A DNA stretch of 64,000 nucleotides, taken from Hevea brasiliensis. Taxonomy: Eukaryota; Streptophyta; Magnoliopsida; Malpighiales; Euphorbiaceae. Every line of letters starts with the position of its first letter. The first letter of the stretch is position 1. The notes under the pieces were generated by a model. That model saw only the letters and a list, made by a program, of their open reading frames with translations, made no database searches and was not told the DNA's origin. Of the stretch, positions 63,106 through 64,000 are shown piece after piece. The stretch lies in contig NC_079505.1 in the NCBI RefSeq assembly GCF_030052815.1, positions 72,972,701 to 73,036,700 of the forward strand. The letters run 5' to 3'. A program made the position numbers and the translations under genes.

Positions 63106-64000
63106 AGACCGTTGATTCAGGAAGTACATGAGTTGATGGATCAAGGTTTAATCCTAGATCTTTCAGATGAGGGGGTATTGTTGGCTCATTTTTCAGTGAG
63201 GCCAGACTTACGGGACAGAGTTAGAGTTTCCCAGCACAGAGACCAACAATTGATGAAAATCATAAAAAGAGTACAGCAGGGTGAAGGTGGTGAGTTTGGA
63301 TTTGCCAATGGCACCCTAGTGCAAGGTTCTAGAATATGTGTGCCCGATGTGGACAATCTCAGAAATGAAATCATGCGAAAGGCACACTATACACTGTACA
63401 ATGTCCACCCAGGCTCCACCAAGATGTACCATGATATGAAAGATAGCTATTGGTGGAATGGCATGAAGAGAGACATAGCAGACTTTGTGTCCAAGTGCTT
63501 GACTTGTCAGAAGGTGAAGTTTGAACACCAGAGACCGTCAGGGAAGTTGCAAGAGCTCCCTATCCCAGAATGAAAGTGGGAAATGATTACTATGGATTTT
63601 GTGACTGGGTTGCCTCGTACCATGCGAGGATATGATTCGATATGAGTAATTGTAGACCGCCTAACCAAATCAGCTCACTTCTTGCCTGTGAAGACTACAT
63701 ATTCTGTGGCACAGTACGCCCGACTCTACATTTGAGAAATAGTCAGATTACATGGAGTTCCTGTTTCCATAATATCTGACAGAGGGCCCCAGTTCACTTC
63801 TCGATTTTGGAGAAAGTTGCAGGAGGCACTTGGCACCTGATTGAACTTTAGTGCGCTTTGCACCTCGCAGAGACAGACAGTTTGAAAGGACAATCCAAAC
63901 ACTGGAAGACATGCTTCGCATGAGTGTTTTAGATTTTGGAGGTCAATGGGATGATCAACTAGCTTTGGTGGAGTTTGCCTACAACAACAGTTACCATTCC
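63106..64000 (+). pseudogene. pol: Tekay/Del-like pol: integrase, cut by window end
   Basis: The HHCC zinc region (HYTLYNVHPGSTKMYHDMK to CLTCQKVK) is at about 63385-63530. The core starts at MDFVTGLP (about 63594), with the second aspartate in [10 protein letters not shown] (about 63775-63800). In-frame TGA codons occur at 63571, 63643, 63733 and 63838. The sequence beyond 63850 is shifted and the window ends here. Confidence 0.9.

Larger units (their letters stand above)
57036..64000 (+). mobile_element. Tekay/Del-like Ty3/gypsy retrotransposon, 5' part
   Basis: A 2634-bp LTR, a tRNA-Met primer site, gag with zinc knuckles, then protease, RT, RNase H and integrase in order; the window ends within integrase. 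Long LTRs and the gag knuckle type fit the Tekay/Del chromovirus branch, but the diagnostic chromodomain would lie beyond the window. Many in-frame stops show it is inactive. Confidence 0.9.

Overview
The window is plant nuclear DNA from a repeat-rich dicot. Two intact host genes with introns and dicot-type splice sites lie in AT-rich, transposon-filled sequence. The repeat flavour (several LTRs starting TGTAACACCCC, TRIM elements, RTE LINEs) reminds me of Euphorbiaceae such as rubber tree or cassava, but the species is only an inference.

Layout. 1-11,240: an Athila-type Ty3/gypsy retrotransposon (227-11,037) with both LTRs, a tRNA-Asp primer site and decayed gag-pol, which splits an older 65-bp tandem array. 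11,241-12,761: minus-strand Ty1/copia relic. 16,621-17,050: a tandem duplication with a unit of about 214 bp. 17,751-19,423: a CRF/ERF118-like AP2 transcription factor on the minus strand. 22,760-25,211: solo gypsy LTR with perfect 5-bp target duplication. 25,312-28,116: two RTE-LINE 3' ends, the second in opposite orientation. 28,645-33,366: two TRIMs, a PPR-gene relic, a copia LTR and foldback repeats. 34,934-40,877: alpha-xylosidase (XYL1-type, GH31), three exons, minus strand, with a Mutator-like element in intron 2. 42,700-43,075: L1-type LINE relic. 46,696-50,138: second solo LTR. 50,940-57,030: a LINE ORF1 relic split by a third solo LTR, itself carrying a palindromic TRIM concatemer. 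57,036-64,000: the 5' LTR, gag and most of pol of a Tekay/Del-like gypsy element that runs off the window.

The two host genes appear to be the counterparts of Arabidopsis At1g68550 (ERF118/CRF10) and At1g68560 (XYL1), which are adjacent loci. Here the pair is kept in the same orientation while the gap between them has grown to about 16 kb through insertions. One is a nuclear regulator and the other a secreted cell-wall enzyme; nothing in the sequence shows that they work together.

The most unusual structure is at 52,297-53,403: three TRIM LTRs forward, then two full LTRs and a fragment in reverse, the whole palindrome flanked by a single ATAAC duplication. It sits inside a solo LTR that is flanked by its own AACTG duplication and interrupts a LINE reading frame, so three layers of insertion can be ordered in time. 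No retroelement protein in the window is intact.
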